DNA from: a virus
Strand: one strand, 5' to 3'
Virus record (IMG/VR): IMGVR_UViG_3300031952_000026
Location: 1-49,289 of that record
Length of the DNA stretch: 49,289 nucleotides
This document shows positions 29,642 to 38,827 of this stretch, one piece after another. How positions within the stretch are numbered: position 1 is the stretch's first letter; each line of letters opens with the position of its first letter. The translations under genes were made by a program, and so were the position numbers. Below the pieces are notes generated by a model, which saw only the letters and a program-made list of their open reading frames with translations, searched no databases and was not told where the DNA came from.

Positions 29642-30963
29642 AAACAAAGGATATTGTAAATCAAATAAAAGCTATTTTGCCAAAATATACTAATGATTTT
29701 ACTAGCAATAATGTTATTAGTTCATTAACTAGAAGCGGTTCAACAGTAACAGCAATAACCTCTAGTCCTCATAATTTAGCAATCAATAAATTAGCCTTAA
29801 TTAATGGTGCAAAAACTCCTATTTTAATAGATAGTTTAACTCAAAAAAATGGCGTTGCAATAGCTATAACAAATACAGAGCATAATCTTTATAAAGGTTT
29901 AACAACAACTGAAATATCTGGAGCTAATCAAGTTCAGTATAATGGAATCAAAACAATAATTACTCCTCCAATTCTAGAAATTGAATCAATTTCTATTTTG
30001 GGAAATATAGCAACAGTAACAACTGTTAAAGATCATGGCTATTTAGTAAATTCAAAATTTAATGTCAGGATCTTTAATGTTAAACAAAGCGCATATAATA
30101 AAGATACTCTAATTAACTCAATCCCAACACCGAAAACATTTACTTATACGGTTTATGGCACATCAGAAAATGCAGTTAATGCTTTTGGAAAAATGATGCA
30201 AGTTCAACAGCTTGAAAATAGTTACATAATTAATTTCAGTGTTGATAATAGCGCTTTAAGCCCAGCAACTGGCGTAATCTATCAACTTTCAAATTACCAA
30301 GATGGCTATAATGGATATAAAACTATTCTAACAGTACCAACCCCTACTAGCTTTACTTATTTAATAGATTCTAGCCCACTATCTCCAGCACAGGGTACTA
30401 TCAGTGTTAGAAATAATCCAACTGTAAGCGGAGCTATAAATCTTGATATGGCGATTGCTCATTTTGAAACAGAATTTATTAGTAATCAAAATAATTGGAT
30501 TTATGTAATAGCAGAAGATGAAGTAACTAGCCGCAATAATAAATCAAAAACTGATGCTATTAGCTATGCTGCAAATGGTTATGCTTTACGAGAGCAAAAT
30601 ATTCAAATGATTAATGTATACCTTTTTTTAAGGTCACAAAACGAATTGTTACATTCTGACACAAGAGATAAAGCAGTGTCTTATAAACAGCCATTATGTA
30701 AAGCATTATTAGGCTTTAAAGCTCCAAGTGTGTTTACTGATAATTTGTATTCATCGCTTTTGCTTATAAACAATGGTTCAGAAATATTTAATCAAAGCTA
30801 CTATGTCCACCGCTTTACTTTTGAGGCTACAAATTATTATACTAATTGCGATGCAATAGAACCATCAGATTTAAGCGCGTTTAGAGTGTTTGATTTTGAG
30901 TTAAAAGATTTTGATAATAATACAATTGCCTTAATGGGTGGTTTGATAGATCAAAATTATTAG
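29638..30963 (+). CDS. Tail terminator-like protein with inserted beta domains
   Basis: 441 residues, far longer than a usual terminator (about 150-200). The ends (MKTKDIVNQIKAILPKY... and INLDMAIAHFETEFISNQNNWIYVIAE...FEATNYYTNCDAI) suit a terminator/gp37-like protein. Between them, residues about 25-260, lie three beta modules of the type GSTVTAITSSPHNL, GNIATVTTVKDHGYL and FTYLIDSSPLSPAQGTI. The same module type occurs in the baseplate protein at 38827-40374. Confidence 0.6.
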   Translation: MKTKDIVNQIKAILPKYTNDFTSNNVISSLTRSGSTVTAITSSPHNLAINKLALINGAKTPILIDSLTQKNGVAIAITNTEHNLYKGLTTTEISGANQVQYNGIKTIITPPILEIESISILGNIATVTTVKDHGYLVNSKFNVRIFNVKQSAYNKDTLINSIPTPKTFTYTVYGTSENAVNAFGKMMQVQQLENSYIINFSVDNSALSPATGVIYQLSNYQDGYNGYKTILTVPTPTSFTYLIDSSPLSPAQGTISVRNNPTVSGAINLDMAIAHFETEFISNQNNWIYVIAEDEVTSRNNKSKTDAISYAANGYALREQNIQMINVYLFLRSQNELLHSDTRDKAVSYKQPLCKALLGFKAPSVFTDNLYSSLLLINNGSEIFNQSYYVHRFTFEATNYYTNCDAIEPSDLSAFRVFDFELKDFDNNTIALMGGLIDQNY

Positions 30964-31199
30964 CACCTTTGTTCATAACCACATTCAAAATGATATAAGC
31001 GAGCGCGAGCATCACCTATTGCACGAGCTACCGCTACATCTCTTTTATCTAAAATTAGTATTCTTCTTTGAAGTTCTTTGATTATCTCTTTTTGAGATCC
31101 AGTTTTCTCCTTCCATTTTCCAGCATTGATTTCTTCTTTAGCGTTAGCGTTGCTATTAAAAAAAGTAAATATTGTAAGTATAATTATTAATTTTTTCAT
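30960..31199 (-). CDS. Secreted or periplasmic moron protein (79 aa)
   Basis: MKKLIIILTIFTFFNSNANA followed by KEE is a standard Sec signal peptide with an ANA cleavage site. The mature part (about 59 residues) is basic and helical, ending in two Cys (ECGYEQRC) that could form a disulfide. It is encoded against the tail operon and converges on the terminator gene, so it is an inserted, separately controlled gene. Envelope modification or superinfection exclusion is plausible but unproven. Confidence 0.6.
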   Translation of the reverse strand: MKKLIIILTIFTFFNSNANAKEEINAGKWKEKTGSQKEIIKELQRRILILDKRDVAVARAIGDARARLYHFECGYEQRC

Positions 31200-31309
31200 A
31201 AATTTTTGTTAGTTGTTAATATTTTGTAAATCGTTGCAATATTTATTAACTTTTTTTTTATAAAAGCAACAACTTTTTTTATATTTTATAAAAAGATTAA
31301 ATTATAATT

Positions 31310-31334
31310 TTGATTTTTTTTTCACTTGCAATGA
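31310..31334 (+). promoter_or_regulatory. Late motif copy 3 (TTGAT-N8-CACTTGCAATGA)
   Basis: Lies 23 bases before the first gene of the tail block; N8 all T. A perfect 16-bp palindrome TTTCTTTTAAAAGAAA (31336-31351) follows directly. Confidence 0.75.
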
Positions 31335-31357
31335 ATTTCTTTTAAAAGAAACTCATA

Positions 31358-31564
31358 ATGTTTAAAAAAAAGCTATTTAATATGAAAATTCAATTTACTA
31401 GAGATTTTTATAATCCTAAAACTAGAGAATATATTAAGAAAGATTCAATTATTGAAATTGAAGATGAGCAAGGTGTACCTTTGGATAAATTCTGGCGAGG
31501 AATTATAAGCGACAATGAAATAGGTGGCAATATTATTAATATTAAAGAATCTAAAAAGAAATAA
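31358..31564 (+). CDS. Small protein before the sheath gene (68 aa)
   Basis: MFKKKLFNMKIQFTRDFYNPKTREYIKKDSIIEIEDEQG... The segment from MKIQF (ATG at 31382, an alternative start) is a small strand-rich domain seen before Mu-like sheath genes. First gene after the third late motif. Confidence 0.55.
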   Translation: MFKKKLFNMKIQFTRDFYNPKTREYIKKDSIIEIEDEQGVPLDKFWRGIISDNEIGGNIINIKESKKK

Positions 31565-31566
31565 TT

Positions 31567-33096
31567 ATGGCAGGAATATTCCCAACAACAAATTTTAATT
31601 TAAATAATGCTAATATTAAAATATTTTCATCTTCAAGAAAACCTTTAATTTTAGCGCAAGGTTTACCTAGTGGAACTTTTGTTAGTGGAGATTTGATTAC
31701 TTCAATAGATAATGAATTTGGCACAGCCTCAAAACTTTTTGGAGCAGGTTCTCATGCTCAAATAATGGTTGATGCTTTTAAAGAAGAAAATCAACTTTCA
31801 AGATTAGATGTAATTGCTATTAGTGATAATATTGCTGGTGTTGCCGCTACAAGCACGGCAACTTTTGTAGGAGTTCCAGTAGAAAATGGCACTTTTCAAA
31901 TATCAATAGGCTCTTACATAAATAACAAATATGATATTTCTGTCACAACAGCTTCAACAGTTACTACTATTGCCGCAAGTGTCGTTTCTGCAATCACCGC
32001 AGATCTTAAATCTCCAGTAACAGCCACTAATTTACTTGGTGTTGTAACTTTTACTGCTAAAAATAAAGGTAGCGAAGCTAATAGGTACACAATTAAACTA
32101 CAAGGAACAGTTTCAGGCTTGTCTCATTCTGTAACTGCATTTAATGGCGGTGCAACTGATCCAATCTTGACTGGTATTTTAGACAAAATTGACGAGTCTC
32201 GTTATGATATAATTACCCCATGTGCTTTCCTAAATACTATTAAAAGCCATTTAGAAAATAAATTTAATACTTTTAATGCTATTAGAGATGGAATTGGCTT
32301 TGTTAGCAAAACTGATAGTTATGCTAATATTCAAACAACTTTAGGAAGTTTAGCAAGCCAAGTTATCAATATTTGGTTCAATAAATTAGTTAATGATACT
32401 TCTTGGAAGGGTGGCGCTTTAGTTGAATTAGATTTTGTTATAAGTGCCAAAGTAGCAGCTTTAAGAGCTTTAAGATTTACTGATGATGCTATTTTAAGTA
32501 GCTTCATGACTGCTGGAAATATAAGAGGCGGGGTATTTATGGCTTCTATTCCATATTTTAATATGAAACTTAATAATGTTACATCAATTCCAGTTGGAAA
32601 AGGATTTAACCAAGTTGAAGTTTTGGGAATTGCAGATTTAGGTGGCTCTACTTTTGGAATGGAAAATGATAATTCTGTTGTTGTGACTAACGCAGCTTTA
32701 CTATCTTCTTACAAAAAACCTACTCCAACAGCAATAGGGCTAACTTATCACTACTTAGAAGATAATGACACTTTAACAACCGCTAGAGAATATATTTTTA
32801 CAAATGTTAAAACTAAATATGCTCAGTCCGCTTTAACTTCTGGCGAGATACCTAATAATCCTAATATTATTATTGCTAATGAGCAGTCTATAAGATCATA
32901 TTTCTTAGAATTATGGCTAGATTTAACTGGAGCAGATTTCAGTGTTTTACAAGGTGGTGCAAATTTGCAAGAAGAATTTTTACAAAACTTAGTTGTAAAT
33001 ATTGATACTTCAACAGGTACAGCTTCTGGATCAATGGCTCTTAGGAGAATGGGTCAATTAAGAAACTTTGACTTTGAAATAACCCCAATTTTATAA
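31567..33096 (+). CDS. Contractile tail sheath protein, Mu gpL-like
   Basis: 509 residues. The N-terminal GTFVSGDLITSIDNEFGTASKLFGAGSHAQIMVDAFKEEN and C-terminal REYIFTNVKTKYAQSAL...PNIIIANEQSIRSYFLELWLDLTGADFSVLQGGANLQEEF...NFDFEITPIL blocks match Mu-type sheath subunits, which contract to drive the tube through the envelope. It defines the phage as a myovirus. Confidence 0.92.
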   Translation: MAGIFPTTNFNLNNANIKIFSSSRKPLILAQGLPSGTFVSGDLITSIDNEFGTASKLFGAGSHAQIMVDAFKEENQLSRLDVIAISDNIAGVAATSTATFVGVPVENGTFQISIGSYINNKYDISVTTASTVTTIAASVVSAITADLKSPVTATNLLGVVTFTAKNKGSEANRYTIKLQGTVSGLSHSVTAFNGGATDPILTGILDKIDESRYDIITPCAFLNTIKSHLENKFNTFNAIRDGIGFVSKTDSYANIQTTLGSLASQVINIWFNKLVNDTSWKGGALVELDFVISAKVAALRALRFTDDAILSSFMTAGNIRGGVFMASIPYFNMKLNNVTSIPVGKGFNQVEVLGIADLGGSTFGMENDNSVVVTNAALLSSYKKPTPTAIGLTYHYLEDNDTLTTAREYIFTNVKTKYAQSALTSGEIPNNPNIIIANEQSIRSYFLELWLDLTGADFSVLQGGANLQEEFLQNLVVNIDTSTGTASGSMALRRMGQLRNFDFEITPIL

Positions 33097-33099
33097 AAA

Positions 33100-33516
33100 A
33101 TGGCAAACGGAATAGAAAGAATTAATGTAAAATCAATAGGTGTTAATGGTTCTCCATTGCCTTTTGGCTATGTACAAGGTTCTTTGAGTTATAAACTAGG
33201 TTTAGGTGATATTAAAATTAGAACTGCCGTAAACGGTAACACTACGACTAGAGTTATTTCAGAAGATAGAGAAACTTTAAGATCAATGTTAAAATTTGAT
33301 ATATTCCCGATTGACACTAAAAATAATACTGATGCAAGAGTATATGTAACAAATCTTAGAGCTAGTTTATACGGTAACACTTTGACTATTATATCTGAAA
33401 ATGGTAAAACATTAAGATTTACTGGAATGTGTATGCTTAATGATCCAGATATTAACGATAGTCCAGACGGCGTAATTTCTTTAGAATTTGAAGGTAATCC
33501 AGTACAAATATCTTAG
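33100..33516 (+). CDS. Tail tube protein, Mu gpM-like
   Basis: 138 residues; INVKSIGVNGSPLPFGYVQGSLSYKLG and TLRFTGMCMLNDPDINDSPDGVISLEFEG are typical of Mu-type tube subunits that stack inside the sheath. Three bases after the sheath stop, as in Mu-like phages. Confidence 0.85.
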   Translation: MANGIERINVKSIGVNGSPLPFGYVQGSLSYKLGLGDIKIRTAVNGNTTTRVISEDRETLRSMLKFDIFPIDTKNNTDARVYVTNLRASLYGNTLTIISENGKTLRFTGMCMLNDPDINDSPDGVISLEFEGNPVQIS

Positions 33517-33518
33517 TT

Positions 33519-33911
33519 ATGATAAAAGAAAAATCTATTCCAGAGTTAGAGATTGAGCTTCATTTAGCTTTAAAAGCTTTAGTAGAAGCAAAAAGCAATT
33601 TAGTCAAGGATATAGAATATACTCTACTTGAGCCTGTTAAATATAGCGAGAATGGCGTATTCAAACAGACAACAGATGTTATCTTAAAAGCACCAAAAGG
33701 AAAACATATTGATCTTATGCAAAAAGCACAAGATAAAGGTTTAACTGGAATGCTACAATTAATTGGTTGTGGCGACATCATGTTTACTAAAAATCAAATA
33801 AACGGTGAATTTAACATAGGAATTAGCCACACAGAATTTAATGATGTAGACATTAGAGTTCTTACGGATCTTATGACTTTTTATACAAGCGTTTTTTTTA
33901 CTTATTCATAA
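33519..33911 (+). CDS. Tail assembly chaperone, Mu gp41-like (zero-frame product)
   Basis: 130 residues with an N-terminal coil (PELEIELHLALKALVEAKSN) and the TLLEPVKYSENGVFKQTTDVILKAPKGKHIDLMQKA block. Binds the tape measure during tail assembly. The last codons contain a run of eight T, where -1 slippage would join it to the frame ending at 34060. Confidence 0.82.
   Translation: MIKEKSIPELEIELHLALKALVEAKSNLVKDIEYTLLEPVKYSENGVFKQTTDVILKAPKGKHIDLMQKAQDKGLTGMLQLIGCGDIMFTKNQINGEFNIGISHTEFNDVDIRVLTDLMTFYTSVFFTYS
33893..33899 (+). promoter_or_regulatory. -1 ribosomal frameshift site T TTT TTT
   Basis: In the zero frame the codons are GTT TTT TTT ACT TAT TCA TAA, giving a perfect X-XXY-YYZ heptamer three codons before the stop. 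After -1 slippage reading resumes TAC TTA TTC ATA and stays open to 34060. Confidence 0.8.
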
Positions 33912-34060
33912 ATAGAAAAGACTTTATCATAATAGTTTATGATTTTTTAGCTTATCATAAAGGTGCTTTTACATACGATAATATCATGAATATGTCAATT
34001 CCAGAATTTCACGAATGGAGAAATGAAGCATTAAAATCAATAAAATCACAAAATGGCTAA
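33899..34060 (+). CDS. Tail assembly chaperone extension, Mu gp42-like (-1 frame)
   Basis: Reached by frameshift from 33893. Reads YLFINRKDFIIIVYDFLAYHKGAFTY..., then MSIPEFHEWRNEALKSI, which matches the second chaperone frame of Mu-like phages. It ends inside the start of the tape-measure gene. The only in-frame ATGs lie late, so expression mainly as a fusion (33519-34060) is expected. Confidence 0.78.
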   Translation, partial: YLFINRKDFIIIVYDFLAYHKGAFTYDNIMNMSIPEFHEWRNEALKSIKSQNG

Positions 34061-35489
34061 CGACTTTGCGTATATCATAAAAGCTATTGATGAATTTACC
34101 GCCCCAACCAATGGAATCATAAGATCTTTAGATAAATTAAATAGACAAGTTAGAACTAGTAATAGATTAATGCTTAATCAAAATACTATTTTTAGAAAAA
34201 CAGTTCCAGAGCTAAATAATGCTGGTCAAGGGATGAAGAAAGCAAGCGAATCAGCCTCTTTATTTGGTCTTAGCCTCGGAAAAGTTGCAGTAATTGCAGC
34301 GGGTTATAAAGGATGGCAATTTTCAAAAGAGTTGTTTAGAGTGCAAACAATGTTTCAAGGAGTAAACGCGTCTTTTGAAGCTATTATTCCTAAATTTGGA
34401 TTAGCGGGTTCTAAATCATCTTTAGCGGCAAAAGAGTTAGAATGGTTAAAAAATACAACTAATGAATTAGGAGTTAGCTTTGAATCATCAACTAGAAGTT
34501 ATTCAAAATTTCTTGCCTCCTCAAATATGGGAATTGGAGATACTAGAAAAACTTTTAGAGCATTTGCTGGTTTATCAAGCTTACTTGGATTAAGTGGGGA
34601 TGAGTTTGAAGGTACAATTAGAGCTTTAGGACAGATGCAGTCTAAAACATCAATAACAGCAGAAGAATTAAAAGGTCAATTAGGCGATAGAATGCCGATG
34701 GCAGTTCAAATATTTGCCGAAGCTGCAGGCGTATCTATTCCTAAATTTTTAAAACTTATGGAGAAAGGTCAACTTAGTGCAGATTTAATGGCAAAAGTTG
34801 CTGATTTAATAACAACAAAATATTCAAAAGATATTGAAAAAGCTTCGCATAATCTTCAAGGAAGTGCAAATAGAACATCAAATTCAATATTAGAACTTAA
34901 GCATACAATAGGAGATATACTTGCCCCAACTATGAAAACTTTTACTGAAGGTACGGGTAAAGCAGCAGACGGGCTTAATAATTTTCTTAAAGCGTTTAAA
35001 GATAAAGATAAATTTGATGAAATGAATGCAGGATTGAAAATTATGATTTATAGTTTAAAGAAAATTGGTCAGCTTGCCAAACTTCCTTTTAAGCTTTTTC
35101 CAGAAGGGGCTGGAACTTTAGGTGAAGAAGATTATAGCCCTCAGGCAATTGAAAATAAAAAAATATACACAAAAAATAATGTTAATAAGACGGCAAAGGA
35201 TATTGTTTTAGATCAAACATACAAACAAAGTATGTATAAAAATCTTAGAAATTCTGCTTCACGGTATAATGGAGATGAAGATAAAACAGGCTATTTAAAT
35301 ACAAAGCGTAGGCAGCAAGCTTATTCAATAGAAAATTTACTTAATAGAAATAATAAACCGCAAGAAATCAAAGCAACTGTTTTAGTAGATTTTAAGAATG
35401 TTCCAAAAAATGCAGACATTACATTAAATAATTTAAGCAGTAGTTATCTAAATCTAGGATCTAATGTAAGTTATGGGAGTAGTTATTAA
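34053..35489 (+). CDS. Tape measure protein
   Basis: 478 residues, short for a myovirus, implying a short tail. Contains the tape-measure N-terminal domain (SLFGLSLGKVAVIAAGYKGWQFSKELFRVQTMFQG... to SITAEELKGQLGDRMPMAVQIFAEAAGVS...GSANRTSNSILELKHTIGDILAP). The hydrophobic segment near residues 75-90 is typical. Overlaps the chaperone frame and abuts gpN. Confidence 0.88.
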   Translation: MANDFAYIIKAIDEFTAPTNGIIRSLDKLNRQVRTSNRLMLNQNTIFRKTVPELNNAGQGMKKASESASLFGLSLGKVAVIAAGYKGWQFSKELFRVQTMFQGVNASFEAIIPKFGLAGSKSSLAAKELEWLKNTTNELGVSFESSTRSYSKFLASSNMGIGDTRKTFRAFAGLSSLLGLSGDEFEGTIRALGQMQSKTSITAEELKGQLGDRMPMAVQIFAEAAGVSIPKFLKLMEKGQLSADLMAKVADLITTKYSKDIEKASHNLQGSANRTSNSILELKHTIGDILAPTMKTFTEGTGKAADGLNNFLKAFKDKDKFDEMNAGLKIMIYSLKKIGQLAKLPFKLFPEGAGTLGEEDYSPQAIENKKIYTKNNVNKTAKDIVLDQTYKQSMYKNLRNSASRYNGDEDKTGYLNTKRRQQAYSIENLLNRNNKPQEIKATVLVDFKNVPKNADITLNNLSSSYLNLGSNVSYGSSY

Positions 35490-36682
35490 TGGGGATATTT
35501 ACTAGACTTCAACAAGCTTCACTTGATGGAGTACCTTTCCTTTTTAAAAAAAGAGATAAGCAATTTGGGCGAACTACCGTAACTCATGAATTTGTAAATT
35601 CTAATTCTCGCTTTGTTGAAGATTTAGGCGGCTTTCCACCTATTTTTCAAATTGATGCAGAAATATCAGATACTTCGGCACAAGATTATCAAAGAAAAAA
35701 ACAAATATTTGAAGCAGTCTTAAATAAAGAGGGAATATTAAAATATGTTGATCCTTTTTACGGTGCTGTAAATGTTGTTGCTGATCTTTCTACTATATCA
35801 GAATCTATAACTGATCTTAACGTTGCTACTTACACGATAATACTCAAGAAAGCAGATCTGAATATTTTTCCTACCGCTTCAACTGGTAATAAAACACTTT
35901 TAAATAGATTAAAAGATCAATTAACAGTTAATCAAAAAGCTTTTTTTGATAATGCTTTCAGTATTGCTAGAACAGGAATTGAAGGTTTTAATTATGCAAA
36001 AGATACTCTTGAAAATTTAACCACAACAATAAAATCAGTTGTTTCAACAATTAATGGCGGAGTAGATGAAGTCGCTGATTTCATTAATGATATTCAAGAT
36101 TTCCAAAATTCTATTTCTAGCTTAATTCAAACGCCATCAAATCTTTCAACAAGATTAGATATTATTTTTAATAATGTTAGTTTAATAACTGACAATTTTG
36201 AAGATTTATTTAGGATTAATATTAATTTGATTGGTATTGGAGGTTTAAGATCACCGCTGGGTGGATCTTCTTCAAGAATTTCAAGTATTAATAATAATAA
36301 TAAAACTCTTTATAGCTTTAGCGATGTAGCTTGTATTTCAACTGCTTTTCAAGCTTCAACAAATATTGATTATTCAAATCAAGATCAGTTAGATAGTATC
36401 TTAAAACAGTTAAATGATGCCTACAATTCAATATTTGATAATATTCAAGATGATTTAGTTTTAGATGATTTAGTTTCAATTAGAAATCAAACTAGATTAA
36501 TTCTTGAAAATATTAGATTAAATTTAGCAAAAATCGTAACCATTAGAGTTAATTCAATTCCAGTTACTGTTTTAGCTTACAAGCTTTATGGAAATACAAC
36601 AAGAGATCAGGAGATTTTAAGTTTAAATAAAATTGAAGATCCTGCTTTTATTCAAGGCGAAATTAGGGTGTTATCAAAATGA
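35489..36682 (+). CDS. Mu gpN-like DNA circularisation/tail hub protein
   Basis: 397 residues; the N-terminal 130 (GVPFLFKKRDKQFGRTTVTHEFVNSNSRFVEDLGGFPP...DPFYGAVNVVAD) is the DNA_circ_N domain of Mu gpN. The C-terminal part is helical. Part of the tail-tip hub, placed between tape measure and gpP as in Mu. Confidence 0.85.
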   Translation: MGIFTRLQQASLDGVPFLFKKRDKQFGRTTVTHEFVNSNSRFVEDLGGFPPIFQIDAEISDTSAQDYQRKKQIFEAVLNKEGILKYVDPFYGAVNVVADLSTISESITDLNVATYTIILKKADLNIFPTASTGNKTLLNRLKDQLTVNQKAFFDNAFSIARTGIEGFNYAKDTLENLTTTIKSVVSTINGGVDEVADFINDIQDFQNSISSLIQTPSNLSTRLDIIFNNVSLITDNFEDLFRININLIGIGGLRSPLGGSSSRISSINNNNKTLYSFSDVACISTAFQASTNIDYSNQDQLDSILKQLNDAYNSIFDNIQDDLVLDDLVSIRNQTRLILENIRLNLAKIVTIRVNSIPVTVLAYKLYGNTTRDQEILSLNKIEDPAFIQGEIRVLSK

Positions 36683-37833
36683 ATATAATAACGCTAAATA
36701 AAGAAGACAAAACTTATAGTAATTTTTTATCGTTTAATATCTCAAAAGATTTGGAAAATGCTTCTGGTAGCTTTAAGTTTGAAGCAAGCGTTTCAGATTT
36801 AGAAACTTTTCCTTTCAAAGAAGGAGACGCTGTACAAGTTGCTATTGATGGCGAAAATTTTATCACTGGCTTTATTGATATTATGAGTCCAGAAGGATCA
36901 AGGGAAAATCATATTATAAATATTGAAGGGCGAGATAAAATCTCAGATTTGATTGATTCACAAATTCAAGCAATAGCAATTAAAGCTCCTATTACAATGG
37001 TAGATTTAATTTCAAAAGTTTGTAAATTAGTAGGTTATCAAGTAGTGTCTTCAAAGAAACCTTATTTAGGAAAAAATAATGATAATGAAATTTCAATAAT
37101 TAATAATTACGGTGATATTGAAATTTTTAAAGAAAGGATTGATTTAAGAAATGGCGAATCTGGTTGGAATTTAATACAGAAATATGCTGAAAAAAGGCAA
37201 TTAGTTATTACTTGTAATGGCGATGGTAATATAGTAATTAATAAAATTGGATCAGAAAAAGCAGTTACTATTTTAAAAAATATTAAAAACGAAGAGAACA
37301 ATAACATTAAGAACACTGATTTTTCAATTAATGTTACAAATAGATTCCATAACTATATTGTTAAATCAAATAATACTGAATCACCAGAATCAGAAAATGA
37401 CGGATACCAAGTTGGCGTTGCTTATGATCACTCAATTAGAAAAACTCGCACTTTATTAATGATTGCACAAGTTCAAATGACTTCTGGCGATTGTCAAAAA
37501 AAAGCTGAATGGGAGGCTAATATTAGAAAAGCTGATTCAATTAAATATTGCGTTGAAATATTTGGCTTTAGACAAAATTTAAAAGATAAAATAAGTGAAA
37601 ATCCGCTTTGGAACATTAATCAATTAGTTTATGTAAAAGATAGTTTTGCTGGTATCAACGATGAGATGTTAATAAAATCAATTAATTACTCTAAAACTAA
37701 GGATAAAGGAAGCATTACTAAACTTGAATTAATAAATAAATTAGCCTATACTTTAACTTTAAACGAACCTCTATTAAAAAAGCCAAAAGAAAAAACTGGA
37801 TCTAAATTATACACAGAATTTGGTAAGGACTAA
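36679..37833 (+). CDS. Baseplate hub protein, Mu gpP (gp44)-like
   Basis: 384 residues; SASVSDLETFPFKEGDAVQVAIDGENFITGFIDI-type start (seen EASVSDLETFPFKEGD) and RNGESGWNLIQKYAEKRQLVITCNGDGNIVI, then NPLWNINQLVYVKDSFAGINDEMLIKSINYS, match gpD/VgrG-like hub proteins. Overlaps gpN by four bases. Confidence 0.85.
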   Translation: MNIITLNKEDKTYSNFLSFNISKDLENASGSFKFEASVSDLETFPFKEGDAVQVAIDGENFITGFIDIMSPEGSRENHIINIEGRDKISDLIDSQIQAIAIKAPITMVDLISKVCKLVGYQVVSSKKPYLGKNNDNEISIINNYGDIEIFKERIDLRNGESGWNLIQKYAEKRQLVITCNGDGNIVINKIGSEKAVTILKNIKNEENNNIKNTDFSINVTNRFHNYIVKSNNTESPESENDGYQVGVAYDHSIRKTRTLLMIAQVQMTSGDCQKKAEWEANIRKADSIKYCVEIFGFRQNLKDKISENPLWNINQLVYVKDSFAGINDEMLIKSINYSKTKDKGSITKLELINKLAYTLTLNEPLLKKPKEKTGSKLYTEFGKD

Positions 37834-38396
37834 TGATAAATTGGATAAGAAGTTTAATAAAAATAGTTAAAATTAACACAATAGATAATTCCAATGGTTT
37901 ATTACGCGCTCAAGTAATTAATCAAGGTGAGGTTGATGACACTATAATTTATAACGCTTATGGCTTTATAAGCAGTCCACCTATTCAAAATGCTATTGGT
38001 TTGCAATTTTTAATCAATGGTGATTCTAGCGCAAAATACGCTTTTGCAATGAATCCCTCTCTTAATCCTAAGATTGAAAGAGGTGAAGCTTGTATTTTCA
38101 GCGATCAAGGAATTAAAATTTATTTAAAAAAAGACGGTAATTTAGATATTATCTCGTTAAAAGATATAAATGTTACTTGTAATAATTTAGTTGCAAATAT
38201 CACTAATAATGCCACTATTAATGCTAGTGTTATTGAAGCAAATGCGGATACAAGTGCAGATATTACTTCTCCACAAATTAAATTAAATGGCAATGTGACA
38301 ATAACAGGCAATTTAATAGTTACTGGAAAAGACTTTTTAACACACTCCCACTCAGGTGTAACTGCTGGTAGTGCTAACACTGGAATAGTTGTATAA
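37833..38396 (+). CDS. Baseplate spike protein, Mu gp45-like
   Basis: 187 residues: OB-like N-terminal domain, a strand-rich shaft (NVTCNNLVANITNNATINASVIEANADTSADITSP) and the end FLTHSHSGVTAGSANTGIVV, where HxH can bind the iron ion at the spike apex, as in P2 gpV and Mu gp45. Membrane-piercing tip. Confidence 0.88.
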   Translation: MINWIRSLIKIVKINTIDNSNGLLRAQVINQGEVDDTIIYNAYGFISSPPIQNAIGLQFLINGDSSAKYAFAMNPSLNPKIERGEACIFSDQGIKIYLKKDGNLDIISLKDINVTCNNLVANITNNATINASVIEANADTSADITSPQIKLNGNVTITGNLIVTGKDFLTHSHSGVTAGSANTGIVV

Positions 38397-38827
38397 TGGA
38401 TTTAAAATTAAAACAAATAAACGGTGAATTTAAAATTAGCTTCACTAATGGTGATTTTACTTTAACTAATGGCTTAGATACGGCAATTGCTATGTCTATT
38501 TTTTGCGAAAAAAGAGATAATTCAATTGAAGATCCTTTACAAAGAGGCGGCTGGTGGGGAAACGAATTACAACCAGTTAATGGCTACGAACAAGGATCAC
38601 TTATTTGGACTCAATACCAATCAAGAGTAAATGAGCAAGAGGCATCAAAAGCAAGAGATTCTCTTCTAGACGGCATGAATTGGTTTTTACAAAAAAATAT
38701 TGCAAGTGATGTTAAAGTTACCTGCGATGTTGAGGGCAATAGTATAAAATCAAATATTGATCTTTATAGAAATAATAATACTCAAGAGGCTCAATCATAT
38801 GACCTTTGGAAAAATACAGGAAAATAA
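38396..38827 (+). CDS. Baseplate wedge protein, Mu gp46/gpW-like
   Basis: 143 residues; GDFTLTNGLDTAIAMSIFCEKRDNSIEDPLQRGGWWGNELQP is characteristic of gp46 (T4 gp25-like). Its stop overlaps the next ATG (TAATG). Confidence 0.85.
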   Translation: MDLKLKQINGEFKISFTNGDFTLTNGLDTAIAMSIFCEKRDNSIEDPLQRGGWWGNELQPVNGYEQGSLIWTQYQSRVNEQEASKARDSLLDGMNWFLQKNIASDVKVTCDVEGNSIKSNIDLYRNNNTQEAQSYDLWKNTGK

